A stretch of DNA of 64,000 bases from Arthrobacter sp. U41 (GCF_007679325.1 NZ_VEGI01000002.1:434001-498000), one strand, 5' to 3'. Numbered from the stretch's first letter, positions 7,897 to 17,263 are shown. Program-made: numbers and translations. The notes: generated by a model not told the origin, from the sequence alone.

Positions 7897-9344
7897 TGGC
7901 CGAATCCTCGCCGGCGGGCTCCGGGAGAGCACCCCTGCCGGTTGCGCCGGAGGACGGGGCGCTCAGAATCCGTGGCGGTGTGGGCGGACTCAGTTTCCAG
8001 TTCGAGGAGCTGCTGGCCGGCGCCGCGGCCCTGGACGGGATCGTCCGGGAGCTGGCGGCGGTCGAAGTGGAGGCCGACTCGGTGCGGCGTGCCCTGTTCC
8101 CCTACCAGACCGACGCGTATTCCAGCGGCAGCCAGGCGATTGTGGCAGTCGGGGAAGGAACCCGGGCCCTCCGCCGCGTCCGCACAGAGCTGGAGGGCCT
8201 CGCCAGCGAGGTCCGCGCCAGCCATCGGGAGTACGAGTTCACGGAGGCCCGGAATGCCCTGCTGCTGCGGATTGGCCGCACCGGTCCGGCGTACGGTCCC
8301 TTGTGGGGACTGTTCGGCCTGCCTCCGGTCACGGTGCGGGACACGGTGGAGGACGCCGTGGCCCAGGCGCCCGCGAGGCTGGCGCTGCTGCTTGGCCTGC
8401 CGGCCGGGTTGGCCGCGTTCGAGGGAGCGGACGGCGGAGTGCGGGCCGCGATCCGTGGAATGGCGGCCGCGCCGGGATTGGAGTTCCTCCGCCCCCGGCC
8501 GGTCCGGATCGCCGGCAGGGAAACCCGGACGGAGGAGGTTGACCCCTCACCCGCCGGGTTGCTGCTGCGCGCGGCGGCCGTCGGTCGGAACAGCGGGGAG
8601 ATCGAGGTCCTCCAACTGGGGGAGCCCGGCAGCCGTGCCTGGGCCGTCATCATTCCCGGCACGCAGCTGGACGGACTGCCGCCGGGCACCAACCCCTTCG
8701 ACGCCGGCGGCATCACCGAGGGACTCGGCTACGACTCGGCGGAGACCGCCGCCGCCATCCGCAGGGCCCTGACGGACGCCGGCGCCGAGGCGGGCGACCA
8801 GGTGGCCGCCGTCGGCTACAGCCAGGGCGGCATCCATGCCATGAACCTTGGCCGGGACAAGGCGTTCCTGGCCGAGTACGAGCTGAAGTTCGTCCTCACG
8901 GCGGGTTCCCCGGTGGGCGGGATCGAGCCCGTGGACGGCATTGGCAGCCTGCATCTGGAGCATGAAGCGGACTGGGTGCCCGGAGCGGACGGGCTGCCCA
9001 ATCCGGACACCAGGGACCGCGTGACTGTCACCTTGACCGGGCCCATCCCCGGCCCTGAATGGCTGGAGCCGGGGATGGGCCCGGGCCACGCCATGGAACG
9101 CTACGCCGCCGGCGCCCGGGACATTGCGGCGAGCCGGGATCCGTCACTGCAGGCGTCGACCGCCGCGCTCGCGGCCGTACTCGGTGCGGGTGGCACAGCT
9201 ACGGTGACGCGCTTCTCGCTCCGGCGCGACGCGATGCCGGCGCACCGTGGGGCTACGGTGGCTCCGGGTGCTCCTGTGGCTCCGGGGCCGCGGCGGAGGC
9301 CGGGAGGGAAGCCCACACCCAGCCCGCCGCAGCCCGCGGCTTAG
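7896..9344 (+). CDS. WXG-like helical domain plus alpha/beta-hydrolase-like protein
   Basis: 482-residue protein. The N-terminal part (about 25-120) is helical, with FQFEELLAGAAALDGIVREL and two further helices like an ESX-type helical bundle. The C-terminal half carries an alpha/beta-hydrolase nucleophile elbow AAVGYSQGGIHAMNLG near 305-320 and a likely acid/His region (LHLEHEADWVPG). The tail is rich in Pro, Gly and Ala. No signal peptide or membrane span is evident. It is coupled to the preceding WXG100-like gene. Possible roles are esterase, lipase or envelope protein; no substrate can be assigned. Confidence 0.78.
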   Translation: MAESSPAGSGRAPLPVAPEDGALRIRGGVGGLSFQFEELLAGAAALDGIVRELAAVEVEADSVRRALFPYQTDAYSSGSQAIVAVGEGTRALRRVRTELEGLASEVRASHREYEFTEARNALLLRIGRTGPAYGPLWGLFGLPPVTVRDTVEDAVAQAPARLALLLGLPAGLAAFEGADGGVRAAIRGMAAAPGLEFLRPRPVRIAGRETRTEEVDPSPAGLLLRAAAVGRNSGEIEVLQLGEPGSRAWAVIIPGTQLDGLPPGTNPFDAGGITEGLGYDSAETAAAIRRALTDAGAEAGDQVAAVGYSQGGIHAMNLGRDKAFLAEYELKFVLTAGSPVGGIEPVDGIGSLHLEHEADWVPGADGLPNPDTRDRVTVTLTGPIPGPEWLEPGMGPGHAMERYAAGARDIAASRDPSLQASTAALAAVLGAGGTATVTRFSLRRDAMPAHRGATVAPGAPVAPGPRRRPGGKPTPSPPQPAA

Positions 9345-9386
9345 CCAGGTTGAACGCAGTGGCTTACCCGGTTCCTCGCTGCTGTC

Positions 9387-9773
9387 TTACCGGTCGAGTG
9401 CCGGCAGAAAACTGGCCACGAGGGAGACGGCGCTAATGATGAGGGCTGCGAATACCGCGGTCCAGAAAAAGGTGTCAATGGTGAAATTCACCGTGGTGTA
9501 GCTGCTGATCCAAGACGTCAGGTAGAGCATTCCAGCATTGATGACAACCGTGAAGAGGCCCAGGGTGAGGATGGTGATCGGCAGCGATAACAGGCTGACA
9601 ATGGGCTTGACGAAGGCATTGACCAGGCCGAAGATCAATCCGATGAACAAGTAGCCCAGAACAATCGCCACCGTGCTGTTGCTCTGGGTGGTGATATCGA
9701 GGCCGGTGAGAATCCAGCAGGCGATTGCCAGGGCCAGTCCGTTGATGATGACCCGCACGATGAATGAGCTCAT
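9387..9773 (-). CDS. Four-helix membrane protein (phage holin superfamily IV/YvlD-like)
   Basis: 128-residue integral membrane protein with four hydrophobic segments (IINGLALAIACWIL; VLGYLFIGLIFGLVNAFV; SLPITILTLGLFTVVINAGM; FFWTAVFAALIISAVSLVASFL) and the family motif LVNAFVKPIVSLLSLPITILTLG. The family is named after a mycobacterial holin but is common in chromosomes, where it probably has an envelope role. There are no phage genes around it. It ends convergently with the hydrolase gene. Confidence 0.85.
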   Translation of the reverse strand: MSSFIVRVIINGLALAIACWILTGLDITTQSNSTVAIVLGYLFIGLIFGLVNAFVKPIVSLLSLPITILTLGLFTVVINAGMLYLTSWISSYTTVNFTIDTFFWTAVFAALIISAVSLVASFLPALDR

Positions 9774-9890
9774 GGGGCCATGCTGTCATATCTCTCTCTG
9801 CCGGCGGCAGGGACCATATCCCCCTCTTTCCCCTGTTCCGGCAGATTGAGGCAGACAAGTGCGGCGGGGACCCGAAGTAGGCTGGTTGGC

Positions 9891-11009
9891 ATGACTTCAT
9901 CAGAGAATACGGCCGGGGGCATCCGGCCCCGCCCGGTGGTAGACCTTCTTCCCCGCTACGCGGCCGGCAAACCGCCGGTCCCCGTAGAGGGCCTGGTCAG
10001 CTACAAGCTTTCCTCCAACGAAAACCCGCTCCCCCCGATCCCTGCAGTGCAGCAGGCCATCGCGGCGCAGACCGACTTCAACCGCTACCCGGATCCGCTG
10101 AGCAGCAAGCTCCGCGGATCGCTCGCACGGTTCCTGGACGTTCCGGCCGAGGACATCGTCACCGGCGCCGGGAGCCTGGGTGCACTCAACCAGCTGCTGG
10201 CCACCTTCGCGGGGCAGAACGACGACGGCAAACCCGACGAGGTGATCTACGCCTGGCGCTCCTTCGAGGCGTACCCGATTTGCGTCGGGCTTGCCGGCGC
10301 CGAGAGCATCCGGGTCCCGCTGACCGGAGACGGCCGCCACGACCTCGATGCCATGGCCGAAGCGGTGACCGCGCGCACCCGCATGATCCTCCTGTGCACC
10401 CCCAACAACCCCACCGGCCCGATCCTCACCACCGAGGAGACGGAACGCTTCATCAAGCGGGTTCCCGCCGACGTCGTGGTGGTCATCGATGAGGCCTACC
10501 AGGAGTTCGTCCGCGACGAACACGCCGTCGACGGCATCGAAATGTACCGGAAGTACCCCAACGTGGTGGTCCTGCGGACCTTCTCGAAAGCTCATGGCCT
10601 CGCCGGGCTGCGGGTCGGCTACAGCGTGTCCCAGCCCGACCTCACCCAGCACCTGCGCGTCGCGGCCACGCCGTTCGCGGTGTCCCAGATCGCCGAAACC
10701 GCGGCCGTGACCTCCCTGGAGCATTTCGAGGAGGTTGTAGAAAGGGTACAAAGCCTGGTGGACGAACGGGACCGCGTCACCGCCGGACTGCGGGACCTGG
10801 GCTGGTTCGTACCGGAGGCCCAGGGCAACTTCGTGTGGCTCAATCTGGGTGCCGACAGTGTGGAGTTCGCCGCCCTGGCGGGCGAGCGGGCACTCTCCGT
10901 TCGCGCCTTCGCCAACGAGGGCGTCCGGGTCAGCATCGGCGAGACCGAGGCCAACACCCGCTTCCTGGAACTCTGTGCGATCTATACAAAACCGCCGCGG
11001 CGTTCCTAG
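9891..11009 (+). CDS. hisC: Histidinol-phosphate / aromatic aminotransferase
   Basis: 372-residue fold-type I PLP aminotransferase of the HisC family. It has the substrate-loop segment YKLSSNENPLPPIPAV, NNPTGP in the large domain, and the PLP-lysine motif TFSKAHGLAGLRVGY near residue 231. HisC and actinobacterial aromatic aminotransferases (Pat) are hard to separate by eye, and there are no other his genes here, so an aromatic amino acid role is a real alternative. TAGGCT at 9878-9883 lies 7 nt before the ATG, suggesting leaderless transcription. Confidence 0.85.
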   Translation: MTSSENTAGGIRPRPVVDLLPRYAAGKPPVPVEGLVSYKLSSNENPLPPIPAVQQAIAAQTDFNRYPDPLSSKLRGSLARFLDVPAEDIVTGAGSLGALNQLLATFAGQNDDGKPDEVIYAWRSFEAYPICVGLAGAESIRVPLTGDGRHDLDAMAEAVTARTRMILLCTPNNPTGPILTTEETERFIKRVPADVVVVIDEAYQEFVRDEHAVDGIEMYRKYPNVVVLRTFSKAHGLAGLRVGYSVSQPDLTQHLRVAATPFAVSQIAETAAVTSLEHFEEVVERVQSLVDERDRVTAGLRDLGWFVPEAQGNFVWLNLGADSVEFAALAGERALSVRAFANEGVRVSIGETEANTRFLELCAIYTKPPRRS

Positions 11010-11023
11010 CGCTTAACATGACG

Positions 11024-11045
11024 GCCGCAGCCGGCCGGCTGCGGC
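11024..11045 (+). terminator. 22-bp perfect palindrome after the aminotransferase
   Basis: GCCGCAGCCGG followed by its exact reverse complement. It can form a hairpin right after the stop of the upstream gene. There is no T-run, so it is either a weak terminator or a binding site. Confidence 0.45.
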
Positions 11046-11074
11046 TAAAGTAAGGGACGAGTAAGCCAAAATAT

Positions 11075-11108
11075 ATGCCGGCCCGGGAATGTATAACCGG
11101 TCCGGCAT
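11075..11108. promoter_or_regulatory. Inverted repeat in front of the 2-oxo acid dehydrogenase operon
   Basis: ATGCCGGCCCGG (11075-11086) and CCGGTCCGGCAT (11097-11108) pair at 11 of 12 positions around a 10-nt AT-richer loop. It lies about 50 bp before the E1 alpha start in a local AT-rich stretch with TATAAC (11092-11097), so it may be an operator or a leader hairpin of the operon. Confidence 0.45.
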
Positions 11109-11157
11109 GTATCCCAGCGATTGCGGCGCATTCGGATGCGGCAAGCAAGGAGACGGT

Positions 11158-12405
11158 ATGGGCGCCACACATCTGCCCTCTACCGAGTTCGACGGAACCG
11201 ACATTGAGGACCGGCTCGAGGCGGAGGCCGAAGCCCGCCTGGGCGATCCTGCCGAGCCGATGGTGCAGCTCCTCGCTCCCGACGGCACCCTGGGCTCCGA
11301 CCCCGTTTTCTCGGAATACGCCGAACGGCTGAACCCCGAGGATCTGCGCGGATTCTATGCCGACATGGCGAAAATCCGCCGCTTCGACGTCGAGGCCACC
11401 GCCCTGCAGCGGCAGGGCCAGCTTGCCTTGTGGGTTCCGCTCACCGGACAGGAAGCCGCCCAGATCGGCTCCGGCCGGGCCAGCCAGCCGCAGGACTACA
11501 TCTTTCCCACCTACCGCGAGCATGGCGTCGCCCTGACCCGCAACGTGGACCTTGCCGAGTTGCTGCGCCAGTTCCGCGGGGTCTCCAACGGCGGCTGGAA
11601 CCCCAAGGACACCAACTTCCACCTCTACACCCTGGTCCTCGCGGCCCAGACTCCGCACGCCGTGGGCTACGCGATGGGCATCCAGCGCGACCAGAAGTTC
11701 GCTGCGTCCGCCGCCATCACGGACGGAACTCCCGGCCAGACGGCAGAGCCCAAGGCCGCTGTGATGGTCTACTTCGGCGACGGCGCCAGTTCCGAAGGCG
11801 ACGTCCATGAGTCCATGGTCTTCGCCTCCTCCTACAATGCCCCGGTGGTGTTCTTCTGCCAGAACAACCACTGGGCGATCTCCGTCCCCAGCTCCGTGCA
11901 GACCCGTGTCCCGCTGGCCAACCGGGCCAAGGGCTACGGCTTCCCGGGCATCCGGGTGGACGGAAACGACGTCGTCGCCGTCCATGCCGTCACCGAATGG
12001 GCCCTGGAGCGTGCCCGCCAGGGCGAGGGTCCCGTGCTGATCGAGGCCTTCACCTACCGCGTCGGCGCGCACACCACGGCTGACGACCCTACGAAATACC
12101 GGGAGTCCGCTGAGGAAGGCCGGTGGCGGGCCAAGGACCCGCTGGAGCGCCTGGAGAAGTACCTCCGCGCCCAGGGACTGGCCGACGATGACTTCTTCGA
12201 GCGGGTCAGGGCTGACGGCGACGAGCTCGCCGCGTACGTCCGCAAGACCACCCATGACCTGGAAACTCCGGACATCCGGACCGCCTTCGCCAACACTTAC
12301 GTGGAGGCCCACCCCCTGGTGGCCGAAGAGCTGGCCTGGTTCGAGGAGTACAGCGCAGGATTCGTGGACGAGGCGGAACCTGCAGACACGGAGGCGGCCA
12401 ACTGA
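11158..12405 (+). CDS. 2-oxo acid dehydrogenase E1 component, alpha subunit
   Basis: Thiamine-diphosphate-binding alpha subunit of a pyruvate or branched-chain 2-oxo acid dehydrogenase complex, 415 residues. The ThDP motif GDGASSEGDVHESMVFA begins near residue 206 and ends at CQNN. The N-terminal 60 residues are an acidic extension. The start follows AAGGAG (11147-11152). The gene overlaps the E1 beta start (ATGA) and E2 follows, so the three form an operon. The E3 gene is not in the window. Branched-chain versus pyruvate specificity cannot be decided by eye. Confidence 0.92.
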   Translation: MGATHLPSTEFDGTDIEDRLEAEAEARLGDPAEPMVQLLAPDGTLGSDPVFSEYAERLNPEDLRGFYADMAKIRRFDVEATALQRQGQLALWVPLTGQEAAQIGSGRASQPQDYIFPTYREHGVALTRNVDLAELLRQFRGVSNGGWNPKDTNFHLYTLVLAAQTPHAVGYAMGIQRDQKFAASAAITDGTPGQTAEPKAAVMVYFGDGASSEGDVHESMVFASSYNAPVVFFCQNNHWAISVPSSVQTRVPLANRAKGYGFPGIRVDGNDVVAVHAVTEWALERARQGEGPVLIEAFTYRVGAHTTADDPTKYRESAEEGRWRAKDPLERLEKYLRAQGLADDDFFERVRADGDELAAYVRKTTHDLETPDIRTAFANTYVEAHPLVAEELAWFEEYSAGFVDEAEPADTEAAN

Positions 12406-13385
12406 TGACCACCATGACCATTGCCAAGGCCATCAACGAAGGCCTCCGCGCCACGCTCACCAACAACCCCCGCGCCCTCCTGATGGGCGAGGACATCGGA
12501 CCCCTGGGCGGTGTCTACCGGGTCACCGACGGCCTCATCGCGGAGTTCGGCGCCGACCGCGTCGTGGATACCCCGCTGGCGGAGTCCGGGATCATCGGCA
12601 CCGCCATCGGCTTGTCCCTGCGCGGCTACCTGCCTGTGTGTGAAATCCAGTTCGACGGCTTTGTGTTCCCGGGCTTTAACCAGATCACCACCCAGCTGGC
12701 CAAAATGCACTCCCGCAGCAACGGCAACCTCACCGTGCCGGTGGTCATCCGGATCCCCTATGGCGGCGGCATCGGCTCGATCGAACACCACTCGGAGTCC
12801 CCGGAAGCGCTGTTCGCCCACACGGCCGGCCTGCGCATCATCACCCCGTCCAACCCGCACGATGCCTACTGGATGATCCAGCAGGCCGCCGACTGCCAGG
12901 ACCCCGTGATCGTCTTCGAGCCCAAGCGGCGCTACTGGCTCAAGGGCGAGGTGGACACCGAAACCCCCGGAACCTCCGCGGACCCGTTCAAGGCCCACGT
13001 GCTCCGCGAGGGCACGGACGCCACCGTGGTGGTCTACGGTCCGCTGGTGCCGGTGGCCCTGGCCGCGGCCAACGCCGCCGCCGAGGACGGCCGGAGCGTC
13101 GAGGTGATCGACCTGCGGTCCATCTCGCCGATCGATTTCGACACCGTCACGGAATCCGTCAAGAAGACGGGCCGGCTGATCGTGGCCCACGAGGCCCCGA
13201 CGTTTGGTGGGATCGGCGGCGAAATCGCGGCGCGGATCAGCGAGCGTGCCTTCCACTCACTGGAGGCACCCGTCATCCGCGTGGGCGGCTTCCACATGCC
13301 CTACCCGGTGGCGAAGGTGGAGGAAGACTACCTGCCGGACATCGACCGCATTCTTGAGGCACTGGACCGTGCGTTCTCCTATTAA
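12405..13385 (+). CDS. 2-oxo acid dehydrogenase E1 component, beta subunit
   Basis: 326-residue transketolase-like beta subunit that completes the E1 heterotetramer and decarboxylates 2-oxo acids. It has the family segments LMGEDIGPLGGVYRVTDGL, DTPLAESGIIGTAIGLSLRG and PYGGGIGSIEHHSESPEALF; the C-terminal domain includes VIDLRSISPIDFDT. Its start shares bases with the alpha-subunit stop, typical of stoichiometric translation. Confidence 0.94.
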   Translation: MTTMTIAKAINEGLRATLTNNPRALLMGEDIGPLGGVYRVTDGLIAEFGADRVVDTPLAESGIIGTAIGLSLRGYLPVCEIQFDGFVFPGFNQITTQLAKMHSRSNGNLTVPVVIRIPYGGGIGSIEHHSESPEALFAHTAGLRIITPSNPHDAYWMIQQAADCQDPVIVFEPKRRYWLKGEVDTETPGTSADPFKAHVLREGTDATVVVYGPLVPVALAAANAAAEDGRSVEVIDLRSISPIDFDTVTESVKKTGRLIVAHEAPTFGGIGGEIAARISERAFHSLEAPVIRVGGFHMPYPVAKVEEDYLPDIDRILEALDRAFSY

Positions 13386-13386
13386 T

Positions 13387-13424
13387 TGCGCCTTTTCCTA
13401 CTGACTGCGCCCTTTCCTGCTGAC
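13387..13424 (+). repeat. 19-bp tandem duplication between E1 beta and E2
   Basis: Two adjacent copies, TGCGCCTTTTCCTACTGAC and TGCGCCCTTTCCTGCTGAC, directly after the E1 beta stop, with a partial third (GCGCCTTTCCCC) at about 13440. The duplicated unit lengthens the intercistronic gap to 77 bp. Confidence 0.7.
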
Positions 13425-13462
13425 CGGTTCCCCCTGAGGCGCCTTTCCCCAACAAGGACAAC

Positions 13463-15034
13463 ATGACTCTCCACAAGTTCAACCTCCCCGACGTGGGCGA
13501 AGGGCTGACCGAGGCCGAGATCGTCGCCTGGAAGGTCAAACCCGGCGACACGGTGGCCATCAATGATGTCCTGTGCGAAATCGAGACCGCGAAGTCCCTC
13601 GTGGAACTGCCTTCGCCGTTCGCCGGCACCGTTACCGAGCTGCTCGTGCCCGAGGGCCTGACGGTCGACGTCGGGACCGCGATCATCAGCGTCAGCGACG
13701 CGGCCCCTGCCGCGGCGGACGCCGCCGTCGAGCCTGCCCCCGCCGCGGAGGCTCCTGATGTTCCGCTGTACGGGAAGCTGGAGGCGGATACGTCCGACGC
13801 CGGTGACTCGGCCGGGCGCCCGGCCGGCGGCCCCCTGGTGGGCTCCGGTCCGAAGGCTGACGCCGTCAAACGCCGCCGGCGGGTTGCCGCGCCGACGGCG
13901 ACGCCGGCTGTGTCGGCCGCCACCGCCGAGCCGGCCCCGCTCGCCGAGCCTGTGCCGACGCCTGCCGGGTTCCCTGGCCGAGCTGGCGAGGTTGGGGAGC
14001 AGGTGGGGGTCGAGGCGCACGACATCTGGATCAGCCCGGAGGCCGTCGCACACGCGGAGCGTCCGGAAGCCCCCGGTTCCGCCGAAGCCATTGACCAGCG
14101 CCCCACCCTCGGCGGCGCCATCAGCGGACTCGTCAACAGGGTCCTGGCCAAGCCTCCCGTGCGTAAGATCGCCCGGGACCTCGGCATCGACCTGTCCGAC
14201 GTCGTCCCCACCGGCGCCCGAGGGGAAGTGACGCGCGAGGACCTGGTCAGCTACCAGGCCCAGCGTGACGCGGAAGTGGACAAGGCGGACACGTTCTGGG
14301 GCAAGACCGGCCGCCCGCAGGAACAGCGGATCGAACGGATCCCGGTCAAGGGCGTCCGCAAGGCCACCGCGAGGGCCATGGTCGAGTCTGCCTTCGCGGC
14401 GCCGCACGTGAGCATCTTCGTCGACGTCGATGCCAGCCGGACCATGGAGTTCGTCAAGCGGCTCAAGACCTCCCGCGATTTCGAGGGCATCAAGGTTTCC
14501 CCGCTGCTGATCCTGGCCAAGGCTGTCATCTGGGCCGCGGCCCGCAACCCCAGCGTCAACGCGACCTGGGTGCACAACCCGGACGGCAGTGACTCCGCCG
14601 AGATCCACGTCAAGCACTTCATGAACCTCGGAATCGCCGCCGCAACCCCCCGCGGGCTGATGGTCCCCAACATCAAAAACGCCCAGGATCTCTCGCTCAA
14701 GGAGCTGGCCCTGGCCTTGAACGACCTCGCGACAACCGCCCGCGCGGGCAAGACCCAGCCGGCCCAGATGCAGGGCGGCACCCTGACGGTCACCAACATC
14801 GGCGCCCTCGGCATCGACACCGGCACGCCGATCATCAACCCCGGCGAGGTCGCCATCGTGGCCTTCGGCACCATCAAGCAGAAGCCCTGGGTCCTTGACG
14901 GAGAGGTGATTCCGCGCTGGATCACCACCCTCGGCGGCTCCTTCGACCACCGGGTGGTGGACGGCGACCTCTCGGCACGTTTCATGGCAGACGTTGCGTC
15001 GATCCTGGAGGAGCCCGCGCTGCTGCTCGACTGA
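13463..15034 (+). CDS. 2-oxo acid dehydrogenase E2 (dihydrolipoamide acyltransferase)
   Basis: 523-residue core subunit of the complex. It has one N-terminal lipoyl domain (residues 1-77; lipoylated lysine in [12 protein letters not shown]), a long Ala/Pro-rich linker (about 78-215), a peripheral-subunit-binding domain around [16 protein letters not shown], and a C-terminal catalytic domain ending in the active-site motif [13 protein letters not shown]. It transfers the acyl group from E1 to CoA. It follows the two E1 genes on the same strand. Confidence 0.94.
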   Translation: MTLHKFNLPDVGEGLTEAEIVAWKVKPGDTVAINDVLCEIETAKSLVELPSPFAGTVTELLVPEGLTVDVGTAIISVSDAAPAAADAAVEPAPAAEAPDVPLYGKLEADTSDAGDSAGRPAGGPLVGSGPKADAVKRRRRVAAPTATPAVSAATAEPAPLAEPVPTPAGFPGRAGEVGEQVGVEAHDIWISPEAVAHAERPEAPGSAEAIDQRPTLGGAISGLVNRVLAKPPVRKIARDLGIDLSDVVPTGARGEVTREDLVSYQAQRDAEVDKADTFWGKTGRPQEQRIERIPVKGVRKATARAMVESAFAAPHVSIFVDVDASRTMEFVKRLKTSRDFEGIKVSPLLILAKAVIWAAARNPSVNATWVHNPDGSDSAEIHVKHFMNLGIAAATPRGLMVPNIKNAQDLSLKELALALNDLATTARAGKTQPAQMQGGTLTVTNIGALGIDTGTPIINPGEVAIVAFGTIKQKPWVLDGEVIPRWITTLGGSFDHRVVDGDLSARFMADVASILEEPALLLD

Positions 15035-15142
15035 GCGCGCTGGTGACACGCGTCAAGGCCGGCCTGTCCCGGACGGTCCGCCGGCACTAGAGTGGCACCA
15101 GCCGCCGCCAGCCCGGCGGACGCGGATCAAAGGAGATGTTGC

Positions 15143-16741
15143 GTGTTTTCGAGCCCGTTCCCCGATGTGGAAATTCCCGATGTCAGCCTCTACGACTACC
15201 TCTTCGGCGGCCTGGCGGAGGCGGACCTGGACCGGATCGCCGTCGTGGACGGCACGAGCGGCGCGGAGACCAGCTACCGGACCCTGGTGGGGCAGATCGA
15301 CGCCGTTTCCGGAGCCGTGTCGGCGCGGGGCCTGGGCGTCCACGGCGTCGCGGCAATCCTGTGCCCCAACATTCCGGCCTTCGCCGTGGTTTTCCACGGA
15401 CTCCTGCGGGCCGGCGCGACGGTCACCACCGTCAACTCCCTGTACACGGCGGATGAGATCGCCCACCAGCTCCACGACGCCGGAGCCGAGTGGATGTTTA
15501 CTGTCTCGGCCCTCCTCCCCGCCGCCCGGGACGCCGCCACGCGTGCCGGAATCCCGGCGGACAGGATCGTCGTGCTCGACGGCGCCGCCGGCCACCCCTC
15601 GCTGCGGGACCTGCTGGCAGCCGGCGCCCCGGCGCCCGACGTCGCGTTCGATCCCGCCACCCACGTGGCCGTCCTGCCGTACTCCTCCGGGACCACCGGC
15701 CGGCCCAAGGGGGTGATGCTCAGTCACCGTAACCTTGTGGCGAACGCCGAGCAGTCCCGCGGGCTGCTCAAGGTCACCGCGGAGGACCGGCTGCTGGCCC
15801 TGCTGCCGTTTTTCCACATCTACGGACTGACCGTGCTGCTGAACCTCGCCCTGCGCCAGCGCGCCTGCCTCGTGACGATGCCGAAGTTTGATCTGGCCGA
15901 GTTCCTGCGGATCATCCAGGACCACCGGTGCAGCTACCTCTTTATTGCCCCGCCGGTGGCCGTGGCCCTGACAAAGCACCCGATGGTGGCCGACTACGAT
16001 CTCAGCTCGGTGCACACAGCACTGTCCGGCGCGGCGCCCCTCGACGGGGAACTGGGCGGCAGGCTGGCCGAACGCCTTGGTTGCCGGGTACTCCAGGGCT
16101 ACGGCATGACCGAGATGAGCCCGGTGTCCCACCTGATTCCCGCTGACGCCGCGGAGCTGCCCGTCAGCTCGGTCGGATACACCGTCCCCAACATGGACTG
16201 CCGGCTGCTGGATCCCGCCACCGGGGACGAGATCGACATGCCGGCCGAGGGCACCAGCGCGCCCGGCCACCTTCTCTGCCGGGGACCGAACGTGATGCTC
16301 GGCTACCTGAACCGGCCCGGGGAAACGGCGGACACGCTCGACGCCGACGGCTTCCTGCGCACCGGGGACATCGCCACCGTGAACGCCGATGGCGTGGTCA
16401 CCATCGTCGACCGGCTCAAGGAACTGATCAAGTACAAGGGCTACCAGATCGCTCCGGCGGAGCTGGAAGCGCTGCTCCTCACGCACCCCGGTATCGCCGA
16501 CGCCGCGGTGATCGGAACGTCCGACGCCGACGGCCAGGAGGTGCCTATGGCGTTTGTGGTGCGCCAGCCCGGAGCCGACGGCGAGCGGCTCGACGAGGCC
16601 GCCGTGATGGACTTCGTGGCGGCCAAGGTGGCGCCCTTCAAGAAGATCCGCCGGGTGGACTTCATCGACGCCGTGCCAAAGTCCGCCTCCGGCAAAATCC
16701 TGCGCCGGAAGCTCAAGACGGCTGACGCCGCAGCAGGATAG
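15143..16741 (+). CDS. 4-coumarate:CoA ligase-family acyl-CoA synthetase
   Basis: 532-residue ANL-superfamily adenylating enzyme that makes acyl- or aryl-CoA thioesters from acid, ATP and CoA. The P-loop-like core motif SSGTTGRPKGVMLSHRN is near 180-196, GYGMTEMSPVSH near 319, the hinge/A8 motif DRLKELIKYKGYQIAPAELE near 422, and the catalytic lysine in KSASGKILRRKL near 515. The GTG start follows AGGAGA (15131-15136). A TAGAGT box at 15088-15093 suggests its own promoter. It follows the E2 gene and may process aryl acids; the substrate is inferred only from family. Confidence 0.9.
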   Translation: MFSSPFPDVEIPDVSLYDYLFGGLAEADLDRIAVVDGTSGAETSYRTLVGQIDAVSGAVSARGLGVHGVAAILCPNIPAFAVVFHGLLRAGATVTTVNSLYTADEIAHQLHDAGAEWMFTVSALLPAARDAATRAGIPADRIVVLDGAAGHPSLRDLLAAGAPAPDVAFDPATHVAVLPYSSGTTGRPKGVMLSHRNLVANAEQSRGLLKVTAEDRLLALLPFFHIYGLTVLLNLALRQRACLVTMPKFDLAEFLRIIQDHRCSYLFIAPPVAVALTKHPMVADYDLSSVHTALSGAAPLDGELGGRLAERLGCRVLQGYGMTEMSPVSHLIPADAAELPVSSVGYTVPNMDCRLLDPATGDEIDMPAEGTSAPGHLLCRGPNVMLGYLNRPGETADTLDADGFLRTGDIATVNADGVVTIVDRLKELIKYKGYQIAPAELEALLLTHPGIADAAVIGTSDADGQEVPMAFVVRQPGADGERLDEAAVMDFVAAKVAPFKKIRRVDFIDAVPKSASGKILRRKLKTADAAAG

Positions 16742-16760
16742 TCCGGCCGCTGCCCGGCTG

Positions 16761-16783
16761 GCGGTCCAGCGGCCCTGGACCGC
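16761..16783. terminator. Bidirectional hairpin between convergent genes
   Basis: Arms GCGGTCCAG and CTGGACCGC are perfect complements around a 5-nt loop. It lies between the ends of the CoA ligase and the universal stress gene, overlapping the stop codon of the latter. No long T-run. Confidence 0.55.
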
Positions 16784-17214
16784 TAGTCGGGCACGTCTGT
16801 CTTGGCGATGTAAACGTCGCAGGGGGCGTTGTGGGCCACGGAGTTGGCAACGCTCCCGAGGACACGCCCCAGCCCTTTCATCCGGCGGTTGCCGACCACG
16901 ATCAGCTGTGCCTCGGAGCGGGCCGCTTCTTCGATGAGAGCTTCGGCCGGCTTGCCTCGGGCGGCCGCGTACGTGACATGGACTGCAGGAGTGCGCAGGC
17001 TGTCGGCGACGCTCCGGGCCACCTTCTCCGCGTCCCCGGCGTCGGAGACAATCCACTTGTCGCCGCCGCTGCGGTAGACCTCTGTCCTGTCGCTGTCGAA
17101 CGCGCTGACCACGTGAAGGGTGGCCCCGAGCGAAGCGGCCAGATCGCGTGCGGTCTGCGCGGCCCTCAGCGCAGTCTCGCTGCCATCGACGCCGACAACA
17201 ATAATTCCGGTCAT
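16783..17214 (-). CDS. Universal stress protein (UspA family)
   Basis: 143-residue single-domain nucleotide-binding UspA protein. It begins MTGIIVVGVDGSETALRA, and the C-terminal phosphate-binding loop reads VVGNRRMKGLGRVLGSVANSV, a common ATP-binding variant. The start is fixed by AAGGAG 7 nt upstream. It is probably a stress-response protein; partners are unknown. Confidence 0.92.
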   Translation of the reverse strand: MTGIIVVGVDGSETALRAAQTARDLAASLGATLHVVSAFDSDRTEVYRSGGDKWIVSDAGDAEKVARSVADSLRTPAVHVTYAAARGKPAEALIEEAARSEAQLIVVGNRRMKGLGRVLGSVANSVAHNAPCDVYIAKTDVPD

Positions 17215-17263
17215 GAAGTGCTCCTTGGGATCAACGAACGGCTGGCCGTAACAATGCTTCAGG

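Noticed and set aside
9387..9773. Prophage remnant suggested by the holin-family protein
   Set aside because: No integrase, capsid, lysin or attachment site is nearby, and the family is common in ordinary chromosomes.
13382..17056. Two long minus-strand open frames (555 and 667 codons) opposite E2 and the CoA ligase
   Set aside because: Composition is Gly/Arg/Asp/His-rich with no domain; both are shadows of conserved genes on the plus strand.
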